From: Pseudomonadota bacterium
GTDB lineage: Bacteria > Pseudomonadota > Alphaproteobacteria > Acetobacterales > Acetobacteraceae
Assembly: GCA_019351895.1 (NCBI GenBank)
Contig: JABBOH010000007.1
Span: forward strand, 84,660 to 133,553
Direction: 5' to 3'
Length of the DNA stretch: 48,894 nucleotides
A program made the translations under genes and the position numbers. The notes beneath the pieces are model-generated. The model was given only the letters and a program-made list of their open reading frames with translations, searched no databases and was not told where the DNA came from. The number at the start of each line of letters is the position of its first letter. Position 1 is the first letter of the stretch. Positions 9,498 to 19,739 of the stretch are shown in pieces.

Positions 9498-10514
9498 ATG
9501 CGCGCCGTTGGCTATAAGACCGCGGGGTCCATCGACCACCCCGGATCCCTGCATGATGTCGAGCTGCCTGATCCTGTGGCGCGGGGCCGGGATCTGCTGG
9601 TCGAGATCAAGGCCGTTTCCGTGAACCCCGTGGACGCCAAGGTACGCCAGAGGGCCGGTGCCGACGATGGCGGCTGGAAGGTGCTGGGCTATGACGCCTC
9701 GGGCGTCGTGCGGGCGGCCGGGCCGGACGCCACGCTGTTCAAGCCCGGCGACGAGGTGTTCTACTCCGGCGCCATCGGCCGCCAGGGCACGGATGCCGAA
9801 CTCCATCTGGTGGATGAGCGGATCGTCGGCCGCAAGCCGAAATCGCTCGACTGGGGCGAGGCGGCGGCGCTGCCGCTGACCGCGATCACCGCCTGGGAGG
9901 CTCTGTTCGACCGGCTGGACGTGCGCCGCCCGGTGCCAGGCTTCGCACCCCTTCTGCTCGTCATCGGTGGCGCGGGCGGCGTCGCCTCCATCGCCGTGCA
10001 ACTCGCGCGCAAGCTGACCGATCTTACCGTCATCGCCACAGCCTCGCGGCCCGAGACCAGGCAGTGGGCAATGGATCAGGGCGCGCATCATGTCGTCGAC
10101 CACTCCAAGCCGCTGGCGGACGAGGTGGCGGCGTTGGGACTGGGGGCGCCGGGCTTCGTCTTCTCGACGACGAAGACGGACGTGCATGTGAAGGACATCG
10201 CAAGCCTCATCGCGCCTCAGGGCCGCTTGGCGCTGATCGACGATCCGGAGGTGCTGGACGCCAATCCCTTCAAGCGCAAATGCGCGTCGATCCACTGGGA
10301 GTTCATGTTCGCGCGCTCGCTCTACGAGACGGCGGATATGGGAGAACAGGGCGAGCTGCTGAACGAGGTCGCGCGGCTGGTCGATGCGGGAGAGCTGCGC
10401 ACGACGCTCGGTGAGCGGTTCGGACACATCAACGCCGAGAACCTCAAGCGCGCCCATGCCAAGATCGAGAGCGGCACGGCGATCGGCAAGATCGTGCTGG
10501 AAGGCTTCGACTGA
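9498..10514 (+). CDS. Zinc-independent alcohol dehydrogenase-like/quinone oxidoreductase (MDR family)
   Basis: A 338-aa medium-chain dehydrogenase/reductase. The N-terminal GroES-like domain (MRAVGYKTAGSI, VSVNPVDAKVRQ) lacks the zinc-ligand Cys/His set, and the Rossmann domain has VIGGAGGVASIAVQLARKL for NADPH. This pattern matches the zinc-binding-alcohol-dehydrogenase-family/NADPH:quinone reductase group that reduces enones or quinones; the actual substrate is unknown. The track frame begins at 9444, but ATG 9498 has GAGGAG 7 nt upstream and matches the family start. It is preceded by the HAD gene by 72 bp and convergent with argE. Confidence 0.88.
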   Translation: MRAVGYKTAGSIDHPGSLHDVELPDPVARGRDLLVEIKAVSVNPVDAKVRQRAGADDGGWKVLGYDASGVVRAAGPDATLFKPGDEVFYSGAIGRQGTDAELHLVDERIVGRKPKSLDWGEAAALPLTAITAWEALFDRLDVRRPVPGFAPLLLVIGGAGGVASIAVQLARKLTDLTVIATASRPETRQWAMDQGAHHVVDHSKPLADEVAALGLGAPGFVFSTTKTDVHVKDIASLIAPQGRLALIDDPEVLDANPFKRKCASIHWEFMFARSLYETADMGEQGELLNEVARLVDAGELRTTLGERFGHINAENLKRAHAKIESGTAIGKIVLEGFD

Positions 10515-10532
10515 GGCCCGTCGCGCGGCGCC

Positions 10533-11675
10533 TCAGCCCTCTGCCGTGAGGCCGCGCACGACTGCCGCGAGGAAGGCATCGCCTGCGGCAAGCTCGTCGC
10601 GGGTGATGTATTCATCGGGCTTGTGGGCGCGGTCGATCGAGCCGGGGCCGCAGATCACCGTCGGCAGGCCCAGCATCTCCCGGAACAGGCCGCCCTCGGT
10701 GCCGAAGTCGAGCTTCGTCACGGGCATCAGTCCGCCCGCCGAGGCCGCCAGCCGAATGGCGGGCGAGTTGAGCGGTTCCGCGAGGCCCGGATAGGCGTTC
10801 GTGATCGTCACCAGGATCTCGCCGCCGCGCGCCGCTCCGACCGATGTCGCCGCCGCCTCCAGGCGGCGCACCAACCCGGCCTCGTCCTCCCCCGCCGGCA
10901 GCCGGAATTCGGCGGCGAGCGTGCACTCCGCCGGCACGATGTTGAGCGCGACGCCGCCCAGGATGGTGCCGACCTGCGCCGTGCCATGCGGCACAGTATA
11001 GGCGTCGTCACGCAATCCCTCCTCGGCCAGCCAAGCGGCGACCGCCTCGACCTCGGCGACCATCGCCGCGCCCATGCCGATCGCGTTGACGCCGAGGCCG
11101 GGATTGGCGGAATGCGCGGCGCGGCCCCGCGCGTCTACCCGCAGAGCAACCTTACCCTTGTGGCCGGCACCGATCCTGAGGCCGGTCGGCTCGCCCACGA
11201 TGCAGGCGGCGGCGAGGAAGCGTTCCGCAGCGAGCGCCGCGAGCATGGGCCGGACGCCGACGCAGCCGATTTCCTCATCATGTGAGATCGCGAGATGGAG
11301 CGGGCGCCGCAGGGGCAGGGTCGCCGCCAGTTCCGCCGCCGAGAGCATGCCGGCGAGGAAACCCTTCATGTCGACCGCGCCACGGCCCTGAAGACGGCCA
11401 CCCCGGTCGGCGAGGCGGAAGGGGTCGCTCGACCACGCTTGCCCCGCGACGGGCACCACATCGACATGAGCCGAGAGCACGACGCCGCCCGGACCGGGCG
11501 GGCCGATGGTCGCCCAGAGGTTGATGCGGTCCGCATCGGTGCCCGGCATGGTCCGGACCTCGGCCCCGGCCGCTGATAGTCGCGCGGCGACCCAGGCCAT
11601 CAGGTCCCGGTTGCTCGTCCGGCTGACGGTCGGGAATGCGACCAGCGCGGCCAGAGTGTCGATGGTGCTGCTCAT
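10533..11675 (-). CDS. argE: Acetylornithine deacetylase (M20 peptidase family)
   Basis: A 380-aa M20 metallohydrolase, most like ArgE, which releases acetate from N-acetylornithine in arginine synthesis. Metal ligands are visible: SAHVDVVPV (His70, with catalytic Asp72), the bridging Asp in GRGAVDMKG (102), the Glu pair in SHDEEIG (134-135), and the late His in DRAHKPDEYI. The dimerisation domain lies between. ATG 11675 is chosen by alignment; an ATG at 11693 is also possible and neither has a strong ribosome binding site. Other M20 amidohydrolases with different substrates cannot be excluded. No other arg genes are near. Confidence 0.85.
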   Translation of the reverse strand: MSSTIDTLAALVAFPTVSRTSNRDLMAWVAARLSAAGAEVRTMPGTDADRINLWATIGPPGPGGVVLSAHVDVVPVAGQAWSSDPFRLADRGGRLQGRGAVDMKGFLAGMLSAAELAATLPLRRPLHLAISHDEEIGCVGVRPMLAALAAERFLAAACIVGEPTGLRIGAGHKGKVALRVDARGRAAHSANPGLGVNAIGMGAAMVAEVEAVAAWLAEEGLRDDAYTVPHGTAQVGTILGGVALNIVPAECTLAAEFRLPAGEDEAGLVRRLEAAATSVGAARGGEILVTITNAYPGLAEPLNSPAIRLAASAGGLMPVTKLDFGTEGGLFREMLGLPTVICGPGSIDRAHKPDEYITRDELAAGDAFLAAVVRGLTAEG

Positions 11676-11760
11676 GGGGAGCGGCTTTAGCATGTGGGCC
11701 GCGTGATGTGGTCCGCTGCGGCGATCCGCTCCTGGAACAATTCTTGCGTAGGTTCGGGGC

Positions 11761-12659
11761 ATGAGACCTGCCAGAACCTTCGCCCCCGCCGATGGAGGCT
11801 CCAGACCCGTGACGGTCGAGGATGCCGCATCAAGCCCCGCCGCACCCACGACCCGCAAGCCTGGCCGCCGGCGCGGCTTCGTCGACCGCGCGCTCACCCC
11901 CCGCGCGCCGATTTCCCCCCGCGCTAGCCTGATCGCGGGCGTATCCATCTGGGCCGTCGTGCTCATCGTCTGGTCGGTGCTGACCTACGGCGGCGTGATG
12001 CCGGATATCTTCCTGCCGTCGCCGACTGCGGTCATTGAGCGGGCCATCGTCATGTTCGGCGACGGCACCATCTGGCCCAACATGTGGTCGAGCATAGAGG
12101 TCATCCTCCTCGGCTTCATCATCTCCTCGGTCGTCGCCGTGCCGCTGGGCCTGCTGATGGGGACCTTCCGTATCGTTCAGGCGGCGCTGGAGCCGCTGGT
12201 CAACTTCATCCGCTACCTGCCGGTCACGGCCTTCGTACCGCTGTTCATCCTCTGGATCGGGCTCGGCCTCAGCCAACGGGTCGCGATCATCATCTTCGGC
12301 ACCTTCTTCCAGCAACTGGTGATGATCATGGATGTGGTGAGCCAGGTGCCGGAGGACATGCTGAATGCCTCGTACACGCTCGGCTCCTCCCGCCGCGACG
12401 TGCTGACGCATGTCCTTCTACCCGCCGCGCGGCCCGGCATCATCGACACGCTGCGCATCACCATGGGCTGGGCCTGGACCTATCTCGTGGTGGCGGAACT
12501 CGTCGCCGCCGACAGCGGCCTCGGCTTCATGAGCATGCAGGCGATGCGCGGCTTCCAGGTCGACAAGATCTTCCTGGCGATCGGGATCATCGGGATCCTG
12601 GGCCTCATCACCGACAGCTTCTTCCGGCTGCTGCGCGCGAAGTTCGCCGGGTGGGCGGC

Positions 12660-12663
<4 letters not shown>
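11761..12663 (+). CDS. ABC transporter permease, NitT/TauT (SsuC-like) family
   Basis: A 300-aa inner-membrane permease. After a ~50-aa Pro/Arg-rich cytoplasmic N-terminus, the first TM is around residues 58-80, followed by PDIFLPSPTAV and the BPD_transp_1 domain. The EAA-type loop that docks the ATPase is ASYTLGSSRRDVLTHVLLPAARPG (about 202-225). The start is uncertain: ATG 11761, or GTG 11809 with GGAGG upstream giving 284 aa. It is the first gene of a three-gene importer; the ATGA overlap with the ATPase gene shows coupling. The substrate class (nitrate, sulfonate, taurine or other small organics) is not resolved. Confidence 0.88.
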
Positions 12664-13469
<806 letters not shown>

Positions 13470-13532
13470 TCTCCGGCACGGCCGCCGGGGCTGACAAGAA
13501 TTTCCCCCACGACAACAAGGAGACGGATTGCG

Positions 13533-14531
13533 ATGAAGACGTTCAAGTGGCGCGGCTGCGCCGGTGCGGCCATGGGCCTCGTGCTGGGAGCCGCGGCGTT
13601 GCTCGGCACGGCGGTGCCGGCACAGGCGGGCAAGCTCACCATCGCGATGACCGTCTGGGTCGGCTACGGCCCGATGTTCCTGGCCCGCGACCTCGGCTAC
13701 TTCAAGAAGCGCGGGCTCGACGCCAATCTGCGGATCGTGAGCGATTCGTCGCTGTCGATGGGCGCCATGGCGGCGGGTCAGATCCAGGGGTCCGCCGTCA
13801 CCCTCGACGAGGTTCTGAAATACCGCTCGCCGGAGTTCTGCTTCAAGACGGTCATGGCGCTCGACGATAGTCACGGCGCGGACGGCATGGTGGCGGGGAA
13901 GAACATCACCAGCATCGCCCAGCTCAAGGGCGACAAGATCGCCATGAACGAAGGTTCCACCAGCCAGTTCTGGTTCAACTACCTCCTCAGCAAGCAAGGT
14001 ATGACGCAGAGCGAGTTCAAGGTCGTCAACATGACGGCCGATGACGCCGCCGCTGCCTTCATCGCGGGGCGCGTGCCCGCGGCCGTCACCTGGGAGCCGA
14101 ACCTTTCGTTCATCAAGGAGCACGACAAGGGCAAGGTGCTGGTCAACAGCGCGTCGACGCCCGGCGTCATCCTCGACGTGCTGATCCTGCGTTGCGACAC
14201 CATCAAGAACGATCCGACGGACGTGCAGGCGCTGGTCGACGGAATTCTCGAGGCCGTCGACTACACAAAGGCGCATCCGAAGGAGGCTTACGCCGATATG
14301 GCCAAGAGCGTCGGTGGCTATCTCTCGAGCCCGGCGGATTTCGCCTCGGCCGCTGCCGGCGTGAATTTCTACACGGCGGCGATGAACAAGTCCTACTTCG
14401 GAACCGTCGCCAATCCGGGGCAGGCCGAGGATGTCATCAAGCTCGGCCTGCAAATCTGGGGCAAGCTCAGCAAGATCAAGATGCCGATCACCTATCCCGA
14501 CGTGATCGACCCGCAGTTCATCGATAAGTAG
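13533..14531 (+). CDS. Periplasmic substrate-binding protein, NitT/TauT family
   Basis: A 332-aa exported protein with a Sec signal peptide (positively charged start, hydrophobic core, cleavage expected after PAQA, residue 32). The mature part begins KLTIAMTVWVGYGPMFLARDL, the NMT1/THI5-like fold used for nitrate, sulfonates, pyrimidine precursors and similar ligands. AAAFIAGRVPAAVTWEPNL is typical of the second lobe. AAGGAG sits upstream of the ATG. The three-gene importer is complete, but no linked catabolic or regulatory gene reveals the ligand. Confidence 0.9.
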   Translation: MKTFKWRGCAGAAMGLVLGAAALLGTAVPAQAGKLTIAMTVWVGYGPMFLARDLGYFKKRGLDANLRIVSDSSLSMGAMAAGQIQGSAVTLDEVLKYRSPEFCFKTVMALDDSHGADGMVAGKNITSIAQLKGDKIAMNEGSTSQFWFNYLLSKQGMTQSEFKVVNMTADDAAAAFIAGRVPAAVTWEPNLSFIKEHDKGKVLVNSASTPGVILDVLILRCDTIKNDPTDVQALVDGILEAVDYTKAHPKEAYADMAKSVGGYLSSPADFASAAAGVNFYTAAMNKSYFGTVANPGQAEDVIKLGLQIWGKLSKIKMPITYPDVIDPQFIDK

Positions 14532-14546
14532 TTAATCGACGGGCTG

Positions 14547-14577
14547 ACCTCCCCAGCGCCTCGCCGGGGAGGTTTCG
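14547..14577. terminator. Hairpin terminator between importer operon and helicase
   Basis: Perfect 8-bp stem ACCTCCCC (14547-14554) / GGGGAGGT (14566-14573) with an 11-nt loop, then TTCGTATTT. It lies 15 bp after the binding-protein stop and just before the end of the convergent helicase gene, so it may serve both. Confidence 0.6.
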
Positions 14578-14592
14578 TATTTGGCCGGAGCG

Positions 14593-16392
14593 TCAGCCCT
14601 TCGAGCGCGAGCGCAGACTGCGCGGCCCGGCCTGCGGGTTGAAGCGCGGCTTGCGCGCGTAGTCGGGACGCTCGCTGTCCCCGCGGGGCGGACGGGGGCG
14701 CGCGAAGTCGCCGCGCGGGCGGAAGCCCTCGGGCGGCGGGCCGTCGGCGGCCTCGATACGGATCTCGTTCTCGCCCGCATCGCGCAGCGCGGTCAGGAAG
14801 CCCGCCGAGGCGGCCTCCGTGATCTGGAAGCGGGTCTCATGCTCGGCGATGCGGATGGCGCCCACGTCCTTCTTGGTCACGTCGCCGAGGCGACAGATCA
14901 GCGGCAGCAGCCATTTCGGATCGGCCTTGTTCTTGCGGCCCACGCTGGTGCGGAACCACATCATGGGCTGGTCGTCGGCCTGGAAAGGCGCGGGCCGCTC
15001 GCGCGGGCGCTCGCCGCGCGCCGCGTAGTCGCGCGGGCCACGGTCGCCCGCGAAGACCGGCGCCGAACTGGCCTCGTCGAAGCCCGCCCTCGCGCCCGCG
15101 ATCTCCATGGGCGCGGGGAAGGACTGGCGGCGCAGCCGGATGAAGGCGGCGGCTATCGCCTCGGCCCCATAGCGCTCGGCCAGCTGGTAGGCGAGCGCCG
15201 CATCCTCGTCAGCCGGCGGAAGCGCCAGCAGGGGATCGTCCAGCAGCCGGTCGCGATCCTGCGCGCGAATATCTTCGGCGGAGGGCGCGGTGCCCCAGCG
15301 GGCGGTGATGCCCGCGGAGGCGAGCAGCTGCTCGGCCCTGCGGCGGCGGCTATGCGGCACCATGAGGACCGAGATACCCTTGCGGCCGGCGCGGCCGGTG
15401 CGGCCCGAGCGGTGGAGCAGGGTTTCCTTGTTGGTCGGCAGGTCGGCATGGATGACGAGGCCGACATCCGGCAGGTCGAGCCCGCGCGCGGCGACGTCGG
15501 TCGCGACGCAAACCCGAGCCCGGCCATCCCGCACGGCCTGCAGCGCGTTGTTGCGCTCCTGCTGGGACAGCTCCCCGGACAGAGCGACGGCCGTGAAGCC
15601 TCGCGCGATGAGGGCATCGGCCATGACGCGCACGCCATCGCGCCGGGCGCAGAAGATGATGGCGGGTGCGTCGACCAGCCGCAGGGTGTTGACGGTCGCC
15701 GCCTCGACCATGTTGGGGTCGATCCGCATGCCGCGGTATTCGATGTCCTGATGCGGCTGGCTGCGGTCCACCGTGTCGATGCGCAACGCGTCGCGCTGGA
15801 AGCGGCGGGCCAGCATGGCGATGTCGCGCGCGATGGTGGCCGAGAACAGCAGGGTGCGGCGCTCGGCCGGGGTGGCGTCGAGGATGAATTCAAGCTCGTC
15901 CCGGAAACCGAGGTCGAGCATTTCGTCCGCCTCGTCCAGCACGACGACGCGCAGGCCCGAAGGGTCGAGCTGCCGGCGCTCCAGATGGTCCTTCAGCCTG
16001 CCGGGCGTGCCGACGACGATATGCGCGCCACGGGCGAGCGCGCGGGCCTCGCTGCGAGCGTCCATGCCGCCAACGCAAGCGACGACGCGGCCGCCGGCAT
16101 CGCTATAGAGCCAAGTGAGTTCGGAGTGGACCTGCTGGGCCAGCTCGCGGGTGGGCGCGATTATGAGGGCGAGCGGCGGACCGGCGGGCGGCAGATGCTC
16201 GCTGCCGGTAAAGAGCGTGTCGGCGAAGGCGAGACCATAGCCGACGGTCTTGCCGGAGCCGGTCTGGGCCGATACGAGCAGGTCGCGGCCCGGCTGGGCG
16301 GCGAGAATCTCGGCTTGGACAGCGGTGGGCTCCGCATAGCCGCGCGCGTCGAGCGCGCGCGCCAGGGCGGCGGTGAGGGTCGGGAAGGGCAT
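14593..16392 (-). CDS. DEAD-box ATP-dependent RNA helicase with DbpA-type RNA-binding domain
   Basis: A 599-aa helicase. Motifs run in order: Q motif near PTAVQAEIL, motif I AQTGSGKT, Ia PTRELAQQ, Ib TPGRL, II VLDEADEML, III SAT, then ATDVAARGLD and HRSGRTGRAG (V and VI). About residues 450-525 (from MMWFRTSVGRKNK to GFLTALRDAG) match the DbpA/CsdA RNA-binding domain, which in DbpA targets 23S rRNA. The tail is Arg/Gly/Pro-rich. The open frame extends to 16644, but MPFPTLTAALARAL is the usual family start; its ribosome binding site is poor. A role in ribosome assembly is likely. Divergent from xseB. Confidence 0.92.
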   Translation of the reverse strand: MPFPTLTAALARALDARGYAEPTAVQAEILAAQPGRDLLVSAQTGSGKTVGYGLAFADTLFTGSEHLPPAGPPLALIIAPTRELAQQVHSELTWLYSDAGGRVVACVGGMDARSEARALARGAHIVVGTPGRLKDHLERRQLDPSGLRVVVLDEADEMLDLGFRDELEFILDATPAERRTLLFSATIARDIAMLARRFQRDALRIDTVDRSQPHQDIEYRGMRIDPNMVEAATVNTLRLVDAPAIIFCARRDGVRVMADALIARGFTAVALSGELSQQERNNALQAVRDGRARVCVATDVAARGLDLPDVGLVIHADLPTNKETLLHRSGRTGRAGRKGISVLMVPHSRRRRAEQLLASAGITARWGTAPSAEDIRAQDRDRLLDDPLLALPPADEDAALAYQLAERYGAEAIAAAFIRLRRQSFPAPMEIAGARAGFDEASSAPVFAGDRGPRDYAARGERPRERPAPFQADDQPMMWFRTSVGRKNKADPKWLLPLICRLGDVTKKDVGAIRIAEHETRFQITEAASAGFLTALRDAGENEIRIEAADGPPPEGFRPRGDFARPRPPRGDSERPDYARKPRFNPQAGPRSLRSRSKG

Positions 16393-16473
16393 GATGGGCG
16401 GAGATCCAGCGGGGTTTGAGGGCGCTGCATAGCGCAAAGCCCCCTGGTTTCGCGACATAATCCCGAACAGGGG

Positions 16474-16497
16474 AGGCGTGCGTCGCGCGTGACGCCT
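16474..16497. repeat. Inverted repeat in the helicase/xseB divergent region
   Basis: Arms AGGCGT (16474-16479) and ACGCCT (16492-16497) separated by 12 GC-rich bases, inside the 224-bp divergent promoter region. It could be an operator or chance in such GC-rich DNA. Nothing else recognisable was seen in this gap. Confidence 0.25.
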
Positions 16498-16616
16498 GCA
16501 GCGCCACCTCGGGCGGCCGGGTTTCCTTGAACGGGGGGTTGGCGCGGCGACCGCAAAAGGATTACGAGAATGGTCATGTTGAGAACTTGTCTCCGCTCGG
16601 CCCGGGGTCACCGCTG

Positions 16617-16868
16617 ATGTCCGCCTCGCTAGCCCCGATCCCATCCGACGTCGCTGCCCTATCCTTCGAGGAAGCCCTGGCCGAACTCGAGAAAATCGTG
16701 CGCGGCCTCGAAAGTGGCCAGCAGAAGCTGGAGGAGGCGATCACCGCGTTCGAGCGCGGCAGCGCGCTCCGCCGCCACTGCGAGGCGAAGCTTGCCGAGG
16801 CCGAGACGCGAATCCAGGCCATCGTCGAACGGGCAGATGGCTCGCTCGGCACGCGGCCATTGGCATGA
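16617..16868 (+). CDS. xseB: Exodeoxyribonuclease VII small subunit
   Basis: An 83-aa helical protein that assembles with XseA to degrade single-stranded DNA. Family hallmarks are LSFEEALAELEKIVRGLESG (16-35), LEEAITAFERGSALRR and CEAKLAEAETRI. ATG 16617 gives the family length; an in-frame start at 16527 would add 30 non-homologous residues. It leads the usual alphaproteobacterial order xseB-ispA-dxs, with a 25-bp gap to ispA. The large subunit gene is not in the window. Confidence 0.92.
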   Translation: MSASLAPIPSDVAALSFEEALAELEKIVRGLESGQQKLEEAITAFERGSALRRHCEAKLAEAETRIQAIVERADGSLGTRPLA

Positions 16869-16893
16869 ACCTCTTGCGCCGGATGGGACCCCG

Positions 16894-17805
16894 ATGAAGG
16901 TTGTCGTGAGTGAGCATCCGGTGAAACTTGCGGATGCCATGAAGAAGCGCGCGCAGGAGGTGGAGCACGCGCTCGACGTGCTGCTGCCGCTGCCGGACGG
17001 GCAGGAGAAGCGGCTGATCGAGGCCATGCGCTACGCCGTGCTCGGCGGCGGCAAGCGCCTGCGCGGCTTCCTGGTGATGGAGGTCGCCCACCTCTTTGCC
17101 GTGGCGCCCGCCTGCGCCGCCCGCGTCGCCGCCTCGGTCGAGATGCTGCACGCCTATTCGCTGGTGCATGACGATCTGCCGGCGATGGACGACGACGATC
17201 TGCGCCGCGGCCAGCCCTCCTGCCACCGCGCCTTCGATGAGGCGACCGCCATCCTTGCCGGGGACGCGCTGCTCACCCGCGCCTTCGAGGTTCTGGTCGA
17301 CGGCGACACCCATTCCGACGCTTCCGCCCGCTGCGAGCTTGTGGCGGCGCTCGGCGCCGCGGCCGGCGCGCGCGGCATGGTGGCGGGCCAGATGATCGAC
17401 ATGCTCTCCGAGGGCGCGGACCTCAACGCGCCCGAGGTCACGCGGCTACAGGCCCTGAAGACCGGGCGGCTCATCCAGTACAGCGCGGAGGCAGGCGCGA
17501 TCCTGGGCCGCGCCGCGCCGCAGCAGCGGCACTATATCGCGGCCTTCGGCCGGGATCTGGGCGCCGCTTTCCAGATCGCCGATGATATTCTGGATGCGGA
17601 AGGGACGGCCGAGGAGCTTGGCAAGACCGCTGGCAAGGACGCCGCCGCCGGTAAAGCGACGATGGTTTCGATCATGGGGCTGGAGCAGGCGCGTGCGCAT
17701 GCCAATATGTTGGCAAGTCAGGCTTCGCAGTATCTTGCAAGCTTCGGCGATCGCGCCGCCACTCTTGTGGCATTAACCCAATTTGTGGTTTCGAGACGGA
17801 GCTGA
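16894..17805 (+). CDS. ispA: Farnesyl (geranyl) diphosphate synthase
   Basis: A 303-aa short-chain polyprenyl synthase making geranyl/farnesyl diphosphate from IPP and DMAPP. First Asp-rich motif [10 protein letters not shown] (93-102) with the preceding [16 protein letters not shown] (51-58) for IPP binding, TGRLIQYS (190-197), and second Asp-rich motif DDILD (230-234). The two-residue insertion in the first motif (DDxxxxD) is typical of bacterial type II FPP synthases. ATG 16894 fits the family; the frame upstream is shadow. It is 8 bp from dxs, so one operon supplies precursor synthesis and chain elongation. Confidence 0.94.
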   Translation: MKVVVSEHPVKLADAMKKRAQEVEHALDVLLPLPDGQEKRLIEAMRYAVLGGGKRLRGFLVMEVAHLFAVAPACAARVAASVEMLHAYSLVHDDLPAMDDDDLRRGQPSCHRAFDEATAILAGDALLTRAFEVLVDGDTHSDASARCELVAALGAAAGARGMVAGQMIDMLSEGADLNAPEVTRLQALKTGRLIQYSAEAGAILGRAAPQQRHYIAAFGRDLGAAFQIADDILDAEGTAEELGKTAGKDAAAGKATMVSIMGLEQARAHANMLASQASQYLASFGDRAATLVALTQFVVSRRS

Positions 17806-17813
17806 AGACGCCC

Positions 17814-19739
17814 ATGCCGCCACATACGCCGCTGCTCGACCGCGTTCGTTTCCCGGCCGACCTCCGTAATTTCTCGGGGGAGCAACTTGCTCAGGTCGCC
17901 GAGGAACTGCGGGCCGAGGTGGTCGATACCGTCTCCGTCACCGGCGGGCATCTCGGCGCCGCGCTCGGCGTGATCGAGCTGACGGTGGCGATCCATGCGA
18001 TTTTCGAGACGCCGCGCGACCGGCTGATCTGGGATGTGGGCCATCAGGCCTATCCGCACAAGATCTTGACCGGGCGGCGCGACCGCATCCGCACGCTGCG
18101 CCAGCCGGGCGGCCTCTCCGGCTTCACCCGCCGCAGCGAGAGCGAATACGATCCCTTTGGCGCGGCCCATTCCTCGACCTCGATCTCGGCCGGGCTCGGC
18201 ATGGCGGTCGCCCGCGACCTCAAGGGCGACAACGACGACCAGCAGGTGATCTGTGTCATCGGCGACGGCGCGATGAGCGCCGGCATGGCCTATGAGGCGA
18301 TGAACAACGCGGGTTCGATGAAAAGCCGCCTCATCGTCATCCTCAACGACAACGACATGTCGATCGCACCGCCCGTGGGGGCGATGAGCGCCTATCTCTC
18401 GCGGCTGATCTCCTCGCGCTCGTTTCTCAACCTGCGCGATCTCGCCGCGAAAATGGCTAGGCGCTTCCCCCGCTCGATCGAGCGGACGGCCAAGCGCGCC
18501 GAGGAATATGCCCGCGGCATCTTCACCGGCGGCACCTTGTTCGAGGAGCTTGGCTTCTACTACGTCGGCCCCATCGACGGGCACAACATGGACCACCTGC
18601 TGCCCGTGCTGCGCAACCTGCGCGACAACGAGGAAGGCGGCCCCGTTCTGCTCCATGTCGTGACGCAGAAGGGCAAGGGCTACGCCCCGGCCGAGGCGAG
18701 CGCCGACAAGTACCACGGCGTCACCCGCTTCAACGTCATCACGGGCGAATTGGCCAAGGCGCCGCCGGGACCGCCGAGCTACACCAAGGTCTTCGCCAAC
18801 GCTTTGATCGCCGAGGCCGAAGCGGATTCGCGCGTCGTCGCCATCACCGCCGCGATGCCGACGGGCACCGGGCTCGACAGTTTCGCCAAGAAGTTCCCGG
18901 ATCGCACCTTCGACGTGGGCATCGCTGAACAGCACGCGGTGACCTTCGCCGCGGGCATGGCGACCGAGGGGATGAAGCCGTTCGTCGCGATCTACTCGAC
19001 CTTCCTGCAACGCGCCTACGATCAGGTCGTGCACGACGTGGCGATCCAGCACCTGCCGGTGCGGTTCGCCATGGACCGTGCCGGCATGGTCGGCGCGGAC
19101 GGTCACACCCATGCGGGCGTCTACGACCTCTGCTTCCTCGGCTGCCTGCCGAAGATCGTGCTGATGGCGCCCTCCGACGAAGTCGAGCTGATGCACATGG
19201 TCGCGACCGCCGCCGAGATCGATGACCGGCCGAGCGCGCTGCGTTATCCGCGCGGCGAGGGGCTGGGCCTGGAACTGCCCAAGCGCGGCACGGTGCTGGA
19301 GATCGGGCGCGGCCGCGTGGTGCGGGAAGGGTCCAAGGTCGCGATTCTGGCGCTGGGACCGCGCCTTGCCGAGGCGCTGAAGGCAGCGGACGAGCTTGCT
19401 GCGAGGGGGCTCAGCACGACTGTCGCCGATGCCCGCTTCGCCAAGCCGCTCGACACGGCGCTCATCACCCAGCTCGCGCACCACCATGAGGTGCTCATCA
19501 CCATCGAGGACAACGTGTCCGGCGGCTTTGGAGCCGCGGTCATGCATTACATGGCGTTGACCGGGCTGCTCGATGGCGGCGTGAAGATGCGCCCCATGAC
19601 GATCCCCGACCGGCTGATCGACCATAACACGGCTGCCGGCCAGTCGATCGAGGCCGGGCTGACGGCCAAGGACATCGTGGGCACGGCGCTCGGCGCGCTC
19701 GGCATTGCCGCCACGTCGGGTGCCGCGGTGCGTGCCTGA
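17814..19739 (+). CDS. dxs: 1-deoxy-D-xylulose-5-phosphate synthase
   Basis: A 641-aa thiamine-diphosphate enzyme, first step of the MEP pathway (pyruvate + glyceraldehyde-3-phosphate to DXP). Visible: [10 protein letters not shown] with catalytic His46, the TPP-Mg motif [18 protein letters not shown] (150-167), [15 protein letters not shown] in the pyrimidine-binding domain, and the C-terminal transketolase domain with [11 protein letters not shown]. The length is normal. Its TGA shares a base with the ATG of the following flavin reductase gene. The common downstream partner tlyA is absent here. Confidence 0.96.
   Translation: MPPHTPLLDRVRFPADLRNFSGEQLAQVAEELRAEVVDTVSVTGGHLGAALGVIELTVAIHAIFETPRDRLIWDVGHQAYPHKILTGRRDRIRTLRQPGGLSGFTRRSESEYDPFGAAHSSTSISAGLGMAVARDLKGDNDDQQVICVIGDGAMSAGMAYEAMNNAGSMKSRLIVILNDNDMSIAPPVGAMSAYLSRLISSRSFLNLRDLAAKMARRFPRSIERTAKRAEEYARGIFTGGTLFEELGFYYVGPIDGHNMDHLLPVLRNLRDNEEGGPVLLHVVTQKGKGYAPAEASADKYHGVTRFNVITGELAKAPPGPPSYTKVFANALIAEAEADSRVVAITAAMPTGTGLDSFAKKFPDRTFDVGIAEQHAVTFAAGMATEGMKPFVAIYSTFLQRAYDQVVHDVAIQHLPVRFAMDRAGMVGADGHTHAGVYDLCFLGCLPKIVLMAPSDEVELMHMVATAAEIDDRPSALRYPRGEGLGLELPKRGTVLEIGRGRVVREGSKVAILALGPRLAEALKAADELAARGLSTTVADARFAKPLDTALITQLAHHHEVLITIEDNVSGGFGAAVMHYMALTGLLDGGVKMRPMTIPDRLIDHNTAAGQSIEAGLTAKDIVGTALGALGIAATSGAAVRA

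Noticed and set aside
14581-16419. 612-aa open frame opposite the DEAD-box helicase
   Set aside because: No recognisable domain; mirrors the helicase codons on the other strand.
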